The notes under the pieces: model-generated
Told to the model about the DNA's origin: nothing
What the model saw: only the letters and a program-made list of their open reading frames with translations
The model's database searches: none
Program-made: the position numbers and the translations under genes
Assembly (NCBI GenBank): GCA_023254755.1
Contig: JALRKU010000269.1
Span: 1 to 14,514 of the forward strand
DNA from: Aeromicrobium sp.
Lineage (GTDB): Bacteria; Actinomycetota; Actinomycetes; Propionibacteriales; Nocardioidaceae
DNA: 14,514 bases
Reading direction: 5' to 3'
In this document: piece after piece, positions 5,590 through 13,217 of the stretch
Layout of the letters: each line of letters begins with the position of its first letter
Position numbering within the stretch: position 1 is the first letter of the stretch

Positions 5590-6209
5590 GGCACCACCCG
5601 CGACACGCCAGCGACGACCCACAGATCGTCCGTCGGCTCGTGCGCGAGCATCCCTGGGCGACCATCGTCTCGAGCCACGACGGCGAGCTCGTCGCCTCGC
5701 ACTACCCCGTGATGCTCGACCCCGACCACGAGCTGGCGCTGCTGACGCACGTCGGACGACCCGACGAGCAGATCCACGGCTTCGGCACGGCTGAGGTGCT
5801 CGTGATCCTGCAGGGACACCACGGTTACGTGTCGCCCAGCTGGTACGCCCCCGGTTCGAGCAGGGCGCCGACCTGGAACTTCACGGCGGCACACCTCACC
5901 GGGGTCCCCGAGATCCTCGATGAGGCCGAGAACCTGGCCGTCCTCACCCGGCTGGTCGAGCTGTTCGAGCAGCACGTCGACGACCCGATGTGGCTCGACC
6001 AGACGTGGGGCGCCCGCGTGGCGAAGGGCACGGTGGGCCTGCGGATCCCGGTCGACCGCTTCACGCTCAAGGTCAAGATGAGCCAGGACAAGGACCCGGT
6101 GTCGGTGCAGAACGTCGTCGACCACCTGCGCCGCGACGGCCCGTACCGCCACGACGCCCTCGCCGCGGACGTGGAACGTGCGCGCGACGAGGGCGTCGGG
6201 TACCGCTAG
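5586..6209 (+). CDS. paiB: PaiB-like FMN-binding protein
   Basis: This 207-residue protein matches the PaiB family (FMN-binding split-barrel, annotated as negative transcriptional regulator). Family landmarks are VASHYPVML (36-44), a strand with VLVILQGHHGYVSPSWY (71-87), APTWNFTAAHLTG (94-106), and the C-terminal VDRFTLKVKMSQDKDP (156-171). In Bacillus subtilis, PaiB is linked to regulation of sporulation and degradative enzymes. Most members are better seen as flavin- or heme-binding split-barrel proteins of uncertain role, and there is no DNA-binding helix-turn-helix here. The ATG overlaps the hydrolase stop by 4 bases and has only a weak SD, implying coupled translation. Its stop is 3 bases from the end of the convergent substrate-binding-protein gene, so no terminator fits between them. 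Confidence 0.85.
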   Translation: MRHHPRHASDDPQIVRRLVREHPWATIVSSHDGELVASHYPVMLDPDHELALLTHVGRPDEQIHGFGTAEVLVILQGHHGYVSPSWYAPGSSRAPTWNFTAAHLTGVPEILDEAENLAVLTRLVELFEQHVDDPMWLDQTWGARVAKGTVGLRIPVDRFTLKVKMSQDKDPVSVQNVVDHLRRDGPYRHDALAADVERARDEGVGYR

Positions 6210-6212
6210 CGA

Positions 6213-7490
6213 CTACTTCTGCAGGTAGCAGGCCTCCGAGAAGTCGTGGCCCTTGGCGGTCGGACCGGTGAAGAAGTCCACCGACTCGGTGACTCCGGTG
6301 CTGGTGCCCGACTTCGGTGCCGCGAGCTGCGTGGTGCGGACCGCGGCCGCGTTGGCGTCGCCGGCGTAGTTGCCGGAGCCCTCGGGCAGCATGCCCTCCG
6401 AGTCGACCTCGGTGAGCGACGTCGCCGCCTTCAGCAGCCCCTCCCGCGTGAGGTCGCCGTCCTCGATCGCCTTCTCGAGGGCCGCCTTCAGGACGTAGCC
6501 GCCGCTCCAGCCCAGTGCGAAGTAGGCGTTCGGCGTCTCGCTGCCGTTGGCCTCACGCATCGCCTCGAAGCCTGCGCTGTCGGTGTCCCACAGCGGGAAC
6601 GAGGTGGCCCACAGGTACGACGCCTCGAGCGCCGGGCCCGCCGGCGACTCCAGCAGCGCCGCGTTCCACGTCGGGATCGAGCCGACGAACGTGCCCTTGA
6701 AGCCGGCCTTCACCGCACCGCCCACGACCGCCGCGACCTCGAGCGGTCCGGTCGCGATGACGACCACGTCGGCCTTCGAGTCCAGGACCGCCTTGACCGC
6801 GGCCGCCTGGCCGTCGGCGCCCGGCAGGGTCTGGATGTCGGTGAACTTCGCCCCACGCTCCTCCGCGGCGATGCGAGCGCCCACCATGGCGTCGTCGCCG
6901 TAGTCACCCGGGAAGTGGACGGCGGCGATGCTGTCGGCGTCCAGCTCGTCGACGCCGTAGTCCACGGCGTTCATCGCCTCGGCGCAGTAGCTCGTGCCGA
7001 TCTCCAGCACGCGGTCCTCGGCGTACCAGTTCGAGCCCAGCGTCGCCGGGATGACCAGCAGGTCCTTGGCGTCGGCGTCGCGCAGCATCGTCTCGGTCGC
7101 GACGGTGCCGAGCGACTGCGCCACCGCGAGGATGTCGCCCTTGATCTCGGAGTAGACCTGCGAGTGCGTCTCGGGGTCGTACTTGTTGTCCTTGACGTAC
7201 TCGGTGACGTTCACCTCGTAGTCGCCGATGCCACCGTCGGCGTTGACCTTGTCCCAGAACGCCTTGCCTCCGGCGGTGAGGGGGACGCCGACGCCCTTGA
7301 ACGCACCGGTGAGGTCGCTGATGACGCCCAGGTAGATGCACCCCTTGTCCTTGTCGACCGCGTCGGGGCACGGCTCCTCGGTCACGCCGGGTGCCGACGC
7401 GGTGTCGTCGTCGCCCCCACGACCACACCCCGTCAGGACGAGTGCCGTGGCCGCCATGGCCACGGTCGCTCGACGAATCGTTCGCCTCAT
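6213..7490 (-). CDS. livK: ABC transporter substrate-binding lipoprotein (LivK/HAAT type)
   Basis: This 425-residue periplasmic-binding-protein type 1 fold (Peripla_BP_6) is the sixth and last gene of the importer operon. The signal peptide is lipoprotein-type: basic MRRTIRR, a hydrophobic core, then the lipobox LTGC with Cys22 as the lipidation site, followed by an acidic Gly/Asp linker. The mature part opens with IYLGVISDLTGAFKGVGVPL, the standard ligand-pocket strand and loop of the family. Context (acyl-CoA synthetase in the operon) suggests a carboxylate ligand instead of an amino acid; this is inference. It has its own strong SD (AAGGAG, 6 bases from the ATG) after a 16-base gap, unlike the overlapping genes before it. 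That fits the need for an excess of binding protein over permease. Confidence 0.9.
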   Translation of the reverse strand: MRRTIRRATVAMAATALVLTGCGRGGDDDTASAPGVTEEPCPDAVDKDKGCIYLGVISDLTGAFKGVGVPLTAGGKAFWDKVNADGGIGDYEVNVTEYVKDNKYDPETHSQVYSEIKGDILAVAQSLGTVATETMLRDADAKDLLVIPATLGSNWYAEDRVLEIGTSYCAEAMNAVDYGVDELDADSIAAVHFPGDYGDDAMVGARIAAEERGAKFTDIQTLPGADGQAAAVKAVLDSKADVVVIATGPLEVAAVVGGAVKAGFKGTFVGSIPTWNAALLESPAGPALEASYLWATSFPLWDTDSAGFEAMREANGSETPNAYFALGWSGGYVLKAALEKAIEDGDLTREGLLKAATSLTEVDSEGMLPEGSGNYAGDANAAAVRTTQLAAPKSGTSTGVTESVDFFTGPTAKGHDFSEACYLQK

Positions 7491-7506
7491 CGGTGTCTCC
7501 TTCTAT

Positions 7507-8628
7507 CTAGTAAGAGAAAGGGAAGCTCTTCCAGTACGTCCTGATGCGGTGCCAGATCCCGAACAGGCCCCGTGGCTCGAACAGCAGGAACGCGATGATC
7601 AGCAGGCCGTAGAGGCCGACCTCGATCTCGAAGACGTTGGGGTGCTCGTTCGACGCCGTCGTGACGAACGGCAGGAACGAGGGCAGCTCGCTCGCGATGC
7701 GCGGCAGCAGCGCGATCAGGAAGGCGCCCATGATCGAGCCGGACACCGTCGCCACGCCGCCGATCAGCACCATCGCGATGAACTGCACCGACAGCAGCAG
7801 GCCGTAGCCGCCGCTGAACCGCTCGGGACCGAAGTGACCGTTGGCGACGAACAGCAGCGATCCGCACACGCCGGCGTAGAACGACGACAGCACGAACGCG
7901 ATGAGCTTGTACTTCGCGAGCTCGACGCCCATGACGCCCGCGGCCACGTCGCGGTCGCGCACCGCCGCGAACGCCCGGCCGATCTTCGACCGGCCGATGT
8001 TGCGGGCCAGCACGGCGAAGACGACCAGCACGACGAGGAACAGCCAGAACAGCTTCTGCTCCTGCGTGTACGCGCCGTCGACCGTCAGGTCGGCGCCGAG
8101 GACGACGGGCTTCGGCGCGTCGCGGCCCACCTGCGCGCCACCGGACAGGTCGGCCCACTCGGTGAACACGTAGCCACCGATGATGACGAGGCCGAGCGTG
8201 ACGACGGCCAGGTAGAGACCGCGCAGCCGGGTCGCCAGCGGCGCGACGATCGCGCCGGCGGCGGCGGCGACGACGCCGGCACCCAGGATCCAGGCGGGCA
8301 CGAACGTGATGCCGAGGCCCATCGCCCGGCCGTCGGGGTCGCCGGCCATGACCGAGGCCGTGTAGGCCCCGACGCCGACGAAGAACGCGTGACCGAGCGA
8401 CACCTGGCCCGCGTAGCCCGTGAGCAGGTTCAGCCCGATCGCGCCGATCGCGAGCACCAGACCGGTGCCGAGCAGCTTGAGCAGGTCGTCGCTCACGGTC
8501 AGCGGCAGCAGCGCCGCGACGACCACGACGGCCAGCACCCCGAGCTGCTTGGGCCGCGTGTTGAGGAAGGCCATGTCCTGGCCGTAGGCGGTGTAGAGCT
8601 CGGGGCGACCCGAGACGCGGGTGCTCAT
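7507..8628 (-). CDS. livM: HAAT-type ABC transporter permease LivM
   Basis: This 373-residue integral membrane protein is the second permease of the importer. A hydrophilic N-terminus of about 30 residues precedes the first helix. The family signature GLNLLTGYAGQVSLGHAFF lies at 65-83, and the cytoplasmic EAA-like loop that contacts the ATPase reads GRAFAAVRDRDVAAGVMGVE in the second half. About eight to ten hydrophobic segments are visible. The C-terminus (LFEPRGLFGIWHRIR and a short tail) is typical. The ATG at 8628 overlaps the livH stop as ATGA, and a near-perfect SD sits inside the end of livH at 8638-8645. A longer in-frame reading upstream lies wholly inside livH and was discarded. Confidence 0.92.
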   Translation of the reverse strand: MSTRVSGRPELYTAYGQDMAFLNTRPKQLGVLAVVVVAALLPLTVSDDLLKLLGTGLVLAIGAIGLNLLTGYAGQVSLGHAFFVGVGAYTASVMAGDPDGRAMGLGITFVPAWILGAGVVAAAAGAIVAPLATRLRGLYLAVVTLGLVIIGGYVFTEWADLSGGAQVGRDAPKPVVLGADLTVDGAYTQEQKLFWLFLVVLVVFAVLARNIGRSKIGRAFAAVRDRDVAAGVMGVELAKYKLIAFVLSSFYAGVCGSLLFVANGHFGPERFSGGYGLLLSVQFIAMVLIGGVATVSGSIMGAFLIALLPRIASELPSFLPFVTTASNEHPNVFEIEVGLYGLLIIAFLLFEPRGLFGIWHRIRTYWKSFPFSY

Positions 8629-9512
8629 ACGCGCTCCACCTCCTTCGTGCCGAAGAGGCCGTAGGGACGCACGAGCAGCACCAGCAGCATCACGACGTAC
8701 GGCGCGAGCGACCCGGTGTTGGTGGCCAGGTCCGGGAAGACGTCGGAGTGGTAGTTGCGCACGAGCGCCTCGACCACGCCGATGACCAGGCCGCCCACCA
8801 CCGCCCCCAGCAGCGAGTCGAGGCCGCCGAGGATGATGACGGGCAGCGCCGCGAGACCCACGATCCACAGGTTCTGGTCGAGCGGGTTGCCGGCCGCGGC
8901 GAAGACGCCGGCGATCGCGGCCAGGAACCCCGCCATCGCCCACGACGTCGCGAACACGGTGCCCACGTTGACCCCCTGCGCCATCGCGGCCTCCTGGTCC
9001 AGTGCTGCAGCGCGCATCGCCAGCCCGATCGGCGTGGAGCGGAAGAACGCTGCGAGCAGCGCGACGATGACCGCCGCCGCGACGAACGCCGCGACGTGGC
9101 GCTGCTGCACCTGGACTCCTCCGAGCGACCAGGTGTCGAGTCCCCAGGGATCGCCGACCAGCCGGGGATCGGCGCCGACGAACGCGCCGGCGACGACCCG
9201 CACGATGATGTCGACACCGATCGTGATGATCGCGATGACGAACACCGCCTTGCCCACCATCGGCCGGATCGCGAGCCGCTCGACGACCAGCGCGACCGCC
9301 GCCACGACCAGCCCGCCGAGCACGACCGCCACCCAGAACCCGAGCCGCGGGCTGAGGTAGCTGACCAGGATCGCGCCCGACATCATGAAGGCCGGCTGCG
9401 CGAAGCTGATGACGCCCATCGACTTGTAGATGATGACGAAGCCCAGCGCGAGCAGCGTGTAGATCGATCCCTGGCCCAGGCCCGAGAAGACCGCGGTCAA
9501 CAGCTCGTTCAT
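8625..9512 (-). CDS. livH: HAAT-type ABC transporter permease LivH
   Basis: This 295-residue permease has about eight hydrophobic segments. The start MNELLTAVFSGLGQGSIYTL is the usual LivH N-terminus, followed by ALGFVIIYKSMGVISFAQPAF, the conserved region of this family (classically N-F-A-Q/H-G). The EAA-like loop is seen in STPIGLAMRAAALDQEAAMA, and GLDSLLGAVVGGLVIGVVEAL plus LLVRPYGLFGTKEVERV close the protein. It pairs with LivM to form the membrane channel. The ATG at 9512 overlaps the acyl-CoA synthetase stop (ATGA) and has a GGAGAAGG SD. The reading frame upstream of it is a shadow of the synthetase gene. Confidence 0.92.
   Translation of the reverse strand: MNELLTAVFSGLGQGSIYTLLALGFVIIYKSMGVISFAQPAFMMSGAILVSYLSPRLGFWVAVVLGGLVVAAVALVVERLAIRPMVGKAVFVIAIITIGVDIIVRVVAGAFVGADPRLVGDPWGLDTWSLGGVQVQQRHVAAFVAAAVIVALLAAFFRSTPIGLAMRAAALDQEAAMAQGVNVGTVFATSWAMAGFLAAIAGVFAAAGNPLDQNLWIVGLAALPVIILGGLDSLLGAVVGGLVIGVVEALVRNYHSDVFPDLATNTGSLAPYVVMLLVLLVRPYGLFGTKEVERV
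8638..8645 (-). promoter_or_regulatory. Strong ribosome binding site of livM
   Basis: On the minus strand, AAGGAGGT precedes the livM ATG (8628) by 9 bases. It is fully complementary to the 16S rRNA tail and lies within the last codons of livH (Lys-Glu-Val). It fixes the livM start and shows that livM need not rely only on re-initiation after livH. Confidence 0.7.
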
Positions 9513-11341
9513 GCGCTGACCTTCTCCCCGTACATCTGGGCGATCAGGTGGCCGAACGAGGCGTCGATGGCCGAGCGCTTGACCTTCTGCGTCGCCGTCA
9601 GCTCGCCGTCCTCGTGGTCCAGCTCCTTGGGCAGCATGCGGAAGTCCTTGATCTGCTCGACCGCCGCGAACCGCTCGTTGACCTGCTTGACCAGGTCCTT
9701 GACCAGCGCGACGACCTCGGGCTTCTCCGACAGGTCCCGGTAGGTGGTGAACGCCAGGTCCCGGCGCTGCGCCCACTCGCCGACCGTGTCGAGCTCGATG
9801 CCGATCAGGGCGGTGAGGAACCTGCGGCCGTCGCCGATGACGACGGCCTCCTTGACGAACGGCGACGCCTTCAGCGCGTTCTCGATCTCCGACGGCGAGA
9901 CGTTCTTGCCGCCGGCCGTGATGATGAGGTCCTTCATCCGGTCGGTGATCGCGACGTGCGTGCCGTCGACCCACTCGCCGACGTCGCCGGTGTGGAGCCA
10001 GCCGTCGGCGGTGATCGTCTCGGCCGTGGCCTTCTCGTTGCGCCAGTAGCCGGCGAACACCGACGGGTGGCGGGTCAGGATCTCCCCGGTCTGATCGTCG
10101 ATGCGCACCTCGGCACCGTGCAGCGGCTCACCGACCGTGCCGAGCCGCACCCGTCCGGGCCGGTTGGCCGTCGCGATCGCGGAGTTCTCGGTCATGCCGT
10201 AGACCTCGTGCACCGGGACGCCGATGCCCATGAAGAACTCCAGCACCTCGGGCGCGATGGGGGCCGCGCCGCACGAGGCGTAGCGCACCCGTCGCAGGCC
10301 GAGGCGGGTCTTGAGCGCGCGGAAGAACACCAGCCAGCCGATCGCGTACCGGATCCGCGTGCCCGTCGTGTGCGATCCACCGTTGTCGACCAGCGTCCGT
10401 CCGATCGACGAGGCCTGCCGCAGCCAGAACCGCGCGAAGAGCCGTTTGCCGCGGGTCGCGGAGTCCAGCTTGATGCGCGCCGTCGCCAGCAGCTTCTCCC
10501 AGATGCGGGGCACCGCGAAGAACAGCGTCGGCTGCACCTCGCGCAGGTTCTGCGGCACCGTGTCGATCGACTCGGCGAAGTTGGTCTGCACCCCGGCCCC
10601 CGCGTTGAACCACGTGGTGAAGAAGCGCTCCGCCACGTGGCACAGCGGCAGGTACGAGAGCGTCAGGTCCTTCGGGCCCGGCGCGGGCGCGACGAAGCTG
10701 TTGTCCTCGAACACCGTGCGCATCGCGAACTCGGCGTTGGCGACCGTGAGCATCGCGCCCTTGGGCGGGCCCGTGGTGCCCGAGGTGTAGACGAGCGTCA
10801 TGACGTCGTCGGGCCGGGCCTGGTCCATCAGCGCCTCGACCGCACCGGGGTGCGCGGCTCGATGAGCGGCACCGGCCGCCACGAAGTCCGACCACGACAT
10901 CAGTCGCGGGTCGTCGTAGTGCCCTGCGATCCCCCGCGGCTCGACGTAGACGATCGTGCGCACCTCGGGAACGTCGACGGCCAGGATCTTGTCGAGCTGC
11001 TCCTGGTCCTCGGCGAGGTGGACGACGCTGCCGCAGTGGCCCACGAGGTACTCGACCTCGGCCGCCGGGTTGGTCGGGTAGAGGCCGACCGTGGTGCCAC
11101 GCACCGCCACCGTGGCGAGGTCCAGCACGAGCCACTCGGGCCGGTTCTCCGAGTGCACCGACACCCGGTCGTGGGCCGCGACGCCGAGCGCCAGCAGACC
11201 GTGCGCGGCGTCGAGCACCTCGTCCCAGTAGTCGACCCAGGTGTACTCGCGCCAGATCCCGTACTCCTTGTGGCGCATCGCGACGCCCTTCGGCAGGGAC
11301 ACCGCGCGGTCGCGGACCAGCGAGGCGATGGTGGTGGTCAC
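9509..11341 (-). CDS. Long-chain acyl-CoA synthetase (AMP-binding, FadD15-like)
   Basis: This 610-residue ANL-superfamily ligase activates a carboxylic acid with ATP to an acyl-adenylate and then to the CoA thioester. Motifs in order: P-loop YTSGTTGPPKG (185-195), YGMTEN (381-386), GEILTRHPSVFAGYWRN (419-435), TGDVG (451-455), the hinge segment ITDRMKDLIITAGGKNVSP (465-483), and a C-terminal lysine region LTATQKVKR (581-589). The ~600-residue length and the C-terminal half resemble FadD15-type long-chain synthetases more than short-chain acetyl-CoA synthetases. There is no signal peptide, so it is cytoplasmic or peripherally membrane-bound. Start: GTG at 11341, overlapping the livG stop (GTGA) and preceded by GAGGAGG. 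It lies between the ATPase and permease genes, so it is made together with the importer and probably traps the imported acid. Chain-length specificity cannot be read from the sequence. Confidence 0.92.
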   Translation of the reverse strand: MTTTIASLVRDRAVSLPKGVAMRHKEYGIWREYTWVDYWDEVLDAAHGLLALGVAAHDRVSVHSENRPEWLVLDLATVAVRGTTVGLYPTNPAAEVEYLVGHCGSVVHLAEDQEQLDKILAVDVPEVRTIVYVEPRGIAGHYDDPRLMSWSDFVAAGAAHRAAHPGAVEALMDQARPDDVMTLVYTSGTTGPPKGAMLTVANAEFAMRTVFEDNSFVAPAPGPKDLTLSYLPLCHVAERFFTTWFNAGAGVQTNFAESIDTVPQNLREVQPTLFFAVPRIWEKLLATARIKLDSATRGKRLFARFWLRQASSIGRTLVDNGGSHTTGTRIRYAIGWLVFFRALKTRLGLRRVRYASCGAAPIAPEVLEFFMGIGVPVHEVYGMTENSAIATANRPGRVRLGTVGEPLHGAEVRIDDQTGEILTRHPSVFAGYWRNEKATAETITADGWLHTGDVGEWVDGTHVAITDRMKDLIITAGGKNVSPSEIENALKASPFVKEAVVIGDGRRFLTALIGIELDTVGEWAQRRDLAFTTYRDLSEKPEVVALVKDLVKQVNERFAAVEQIKDFRMLPKELDHEDGELTATQKVKRSAIDASFGHLIAQMYGEKVSA

Positions 11342-12132
11342 GAGAGCGCCTCCTCGTGCTGCATGTCGCCGCCGAGGTAGGCCGCGACGACCCGGGGGTC
11401 GCGCTGGACCTCGGCCGGCGTGCCGGTGGTGATGGGGGTGCCGAAGTCGACGACCATGACCCGGTCGGCCAGGTCCATGACGAGCCCCATGTCGTGCTCG
11501 ACCATGATCATCGGCACGTGCAGGTCCTCGCGGACGTCGAGGATGAACCGCGCCATGTCCTCGGTCTCCTCCAGGTTCATGCCGGCCACCGGCTCGTCCA
11601 GCAGCAGCAGCTTCGGATCCATCGCGAGGGCACGGCCCAGCTCGACGCGCTTCTGCACGCCGTACGGGAGCATGCCCACGGGGTAGGCCCGCCAGGCCGC
11701 GAGCTCGAGGAAGTCGATGATCTCCTCGACCGCCCGGCGGTGGCGCAGCTCCTCCGAACGCGCCCGGCCGATCCACGCGAGCGCGGCGAGCGTGCCGTAG
11801 CCGACGTGCTGGTGACGACCGAGCATGAGGTTGTCGATCACCGTCAGGTTGCTGAACAGCTCGATGTTCTGGAACGTGCGGGCCACCCCGCGGTGCGCGA
11901 TGTCGGCCGGCGACCGGCCGAGCAGCGACTCGCCGTGGAGCGTGACCGCACCCTGCTGGGGGCGGTAGACGCCCGAGATCACGTTGAAGATGCTCGTCTT
12001 GCCGGCACCGTTCGGGCCGATCACGGCGAACAGCTCGTCGGGGCGCACGTCGAAGCTGATCCCGTTGATCGCCGTGACCTGACCGAACGCCAGCGTCACG
12101 TCCTGCACCTGCAGGACCGGGGCGGCGGTCAC
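11338..12132 (-). CDS. livG: HAAT-type ABC transporter ATPase LivG
   Basis: This 264-residue ATP-binding subunit has Walker A GPNGAGKT at 39-46 and a Q-loop in RTFQNIELF (Gln88). The signature region is LPYGVQKRVELGRAL (155-169), the degenerate LivG form of LSGGQ. Walker B is LLLLDEP (175-181), and the switch histidine is in VEHDM (211-215). The C-terminal stretch (ITTGTPAEVQRDPRVVAAYLGG) is the usual LivG ending. It forms a heterodimer with LivF on the LivH-LivM channel. The GTG start at 12132 overlaps the livF stop (GTGA) with only a weak GGTGGG SD, so coupled re-initiation is likely. Frame continuation upstream is a shadow of livF. Confidence 0.93.
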   Translation of the reverse strand: MTAAPVLQVQDVTLAFGQVTAINGISFDVRPDELFAVIGPNGAGKTSIFNVISGVYRPQQGAVTLHGESLLGRSPADIAHRGVARTFQNIELFSNLTVIDNLMLGRHQHVGYGTLAALAWIGRARSEELRHRRAVEEIIDFLELAAWRAYPVGMLPYGVQKRVELGRALAMDPKLLLLDEPVAGMNLEETEDMARFILDVREDLHVPMIMVEHDMGLVMDLADRVMVVDFGTPITTGTPAEVQRDPRVVAAYLGGDMQHEEALS

Positions 12133-12914
12133 GACGCCCACCGCTTGCGACGCCGGTAGTGCTTGACGTCGCGGTACGAGGTCCGCTCGCCCTCGGCGCC
12201 GAGGCCCAGGTAGAACTCGCGGATGTCGTCGTCGGCGAGCAGCTCGGCGGCGGGACGGTCCATCACGACCCGACCGGTCTCCATGACGTAGCCGTGGTGC
12301 GCGATCTGCAGCGCCATGGTCGCGTTCTGCTCGACGAGCAGCACCCCGGTGCCCTGGTGGTTGATCTCGGCGATGATGTCGCGGATCTGCGCCACGACCA
12401 TGGGCGCGAGGCCGAGGCTCGGCTCGTCGAGCAGCAGGTACCGGGGCCCGGACATGAGCGCGCGGCCGATCGCGAGCATCTGCTGCTCGCCCCCGGACAG
12501 GAAGCCGGCGAGCTGGTCCTTGCGCTCGACGAGCCGTGGGAACAGGTCGTAGACCCGGACCAGGTTCGCCCTGAGGTCCTTGCGGGCGACGTGGGCGCCC
12601 ACCCGCAGGTTCTCCTCGACGCTCAGCTCGCGGAACACGCGCCGGCCCTCGAGCACGTGCTTGATGCCTCGCCCCGCCATGGCGGTGGCCGACAGCCTGG
12701 CCACCGACGTGCCGTCGAGCGTCACGTCGCCCTTGCGGACGTCGCCGTCGTGGATGTCGAGCATCCCCGACAGGGCCCGCAGCAGCGTGGACTTGCCCGC
12801 GCCGTTGGCTCCCAGCAGCGCGACGATCCGGTCGTCGGGGATCTCCAGCGACACTCCGCGGAGCGCCAGGACGACGTCGTCGTAGACCACCTCGAGGTTC
12901 TGGACGCTCAGCAT
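12129..12914 (-). CDS. livF: HAAT-type ABC transporter ATPase LivF
   Basis: This 261-residue protein is the first gene of the importer operon. Walker A is GANGAGKS (35-42), the signature LSGGEQQ (139-145), Walker B LLLDEP (160-165), and LVEQN (193-197) is the LivF form of the switch region. The C-terminus is a basic tail (SYRDVKHYRRRKRWAS), longer than that of classical E. coli LivF. I take the ATG at 12914 because the family N-terminus (MLSVQNLEVVYDD) starts there and GAGGA lies 4 bases upstream. An in-frame ATG at 12953 would add 13 polar residues; it has only a weak upstream SD but cannot be excluded. The 303-base upstream region presumably holds the operon promoter and operators. Confidence 0.92.
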   Translation of the reverse strand: MLSVQNLEVVYDDVVLALRGVSLEIPDDRIVALLGANGAGKSTLLRALSGMLDIHDGDVRKGDVTLDGTSVARLSATAMAGRGIKHVLEGRRVFRELSVEENLRVGAHVARKDLRANLVRVYDLFPRLVERKDQLAGFLSGGEQQMLAIGRALMSGPRYLLLDEPSLGLAPMVVAQIRDIIAEINHQGTGVLLVEQNATMALQIAHHGYVMETGRVVMDRPAAELLADDDIREFYLGLGAEGERTSYRDVKHYRRRKRWAS

Positions 12915-13053
12915 CTGGTCCTCGTCCGCGGCATGTGGCCTCCCTCTGGTCATGTCGCACCCCGCTCGACGTCAGGGGGCCGAGCGCGGTGACCAGAGTG
13001 TGACGTCCCCCACAGTGCCACCACAAGGGGAGAGCCAGATTCCTGCGAATAAC

Positions 13054-13070
13054 TTGCACATCAAATGCAA
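13054..13070. repeat. Operator-like inverted repeat TTGCA-N7-TGCAA
   Basis: TTGCA (13054-13058) and TGCAA (13066-13070) are perfect inverted arms with a 7-base A/T-rich spacer. Spacing of about one helical turn between half-sites suits a dimeric MarR- or TetR-type repressor. It is about 140 bases upstream of livF. The function is inferred only from symmetry and place. Confidence 0.4.
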
Positions 13071-13083
13071 CTACATGGCGGAA

Positions 13084-13102
13084 ATCCCTGCATTTCTGGG
13101 AT
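13084..13102. repeat. Operator-like inverted repeat ATCCC-N9-GGGAT
   Basis: ATCCC (13084-13088) and GGGAT (13098-13102) are perfect 5-bp inverted arms with a 9-base spacer. The spacer contains TGCATTT, which is itself the complement of AAATGCA at 13063-13069, so this repeat is interlocked with the one at 13054-13070. A regulator site is possible; chance is not excluded for arms this short. Confidence 0.3.
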
Positions 13103-13170
13103 GGTTCAACCCGGCAACGATCTCATCATGCGAGACGGGTGGGCACGCCCCAACGGGGATCGGTCGACGA

Positions 13171-13187
13171 TGACAGCAGATCTGTCA
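13171..13187. repeat. Inverted repeat TGACAG-N5-CTGTCA
   Basis: TGACAG (13171-13176) and CTGTCA (13182-13187) are perfect 6-bp inverted arms with a 5-base centre. As RNA downstream of marR it would fold into a short hairpin; as DNA it looks like a 17-bp repressor palindrome. It lies 31-47 bases beyond the marR stop. Confidence 0.4.
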
Positions 13188-13193
13188 CTCTCA

Positions 13194-13209
13194 GGCGGAG
13201 ACGTCCGCC
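13194..13209 (-). terminator. Hairpin after marR, possible terminator
   Basis: GGCGGA (13194-13199) and TCCGCC (13204-13209) form a 6-bp GC-rich stem with a 4-base loop, starting 8 bases after the marR stop in the direction of transcription. No T-tract follows, so it is at best a U-less terminator. Together with the next hairpin (13171-13187) it probably separates the MFS-marR unit from the liv operon. Confidence 0.4.
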
Positions 13210-13217
13210 GGGCGTCC

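Larger units (their letters stand above)
12915..13217. other. Intergenic region upstream of the liv operon
   Basis: This is the only stretch of about 300 bases without a gene. It lies between marR (ending at 13218) and livF, both on the minus strand. The part at about 13030-13140 is visibly richer in A and T than the flanks, as expected for a promoter, and contains three overlapping inverted repeats (13054-13102). Two hairpins at 13171-13187 and 13194-13209 follow marR closely. I could not identify a convincing -35/-10 pair for the liv operon. The livF-proximal part (12915-13020) is GC-rich and would form the leader. It contains an AGAGGGAGG SD-like run 4 bases before an out-of-frame ATG at 12934. 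Confidence 0.6.

Noticed and set aside
9548..11380. 610-codon open frame on the plus strand opposite the acyl-CoA synthetase and part of livG
   Set aside because: It is the antisense shadow of a GC-rich gene with strong third-position bias. It is low-complexity (Arg/His/Val/Asp-rich), has no domain, and the opposite strand carries a complete conserved enzyme.
12915..12953. Longer LivF beginning at the ATG at 12953
   Set aside because: The 13 added residues are polar and not part of the family. The ATG at 12914 has its own GAGGA. Kept only as an alternative.
12952..13173. Small plus-strand ORF (73 codons) in the intergenic region
   Set aside because: It has no SD or promoter, and its composition is unlike a protein. 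It covers the A/T-rich regulatory segment with the inverted repeats, so a control region is the simpler reading.
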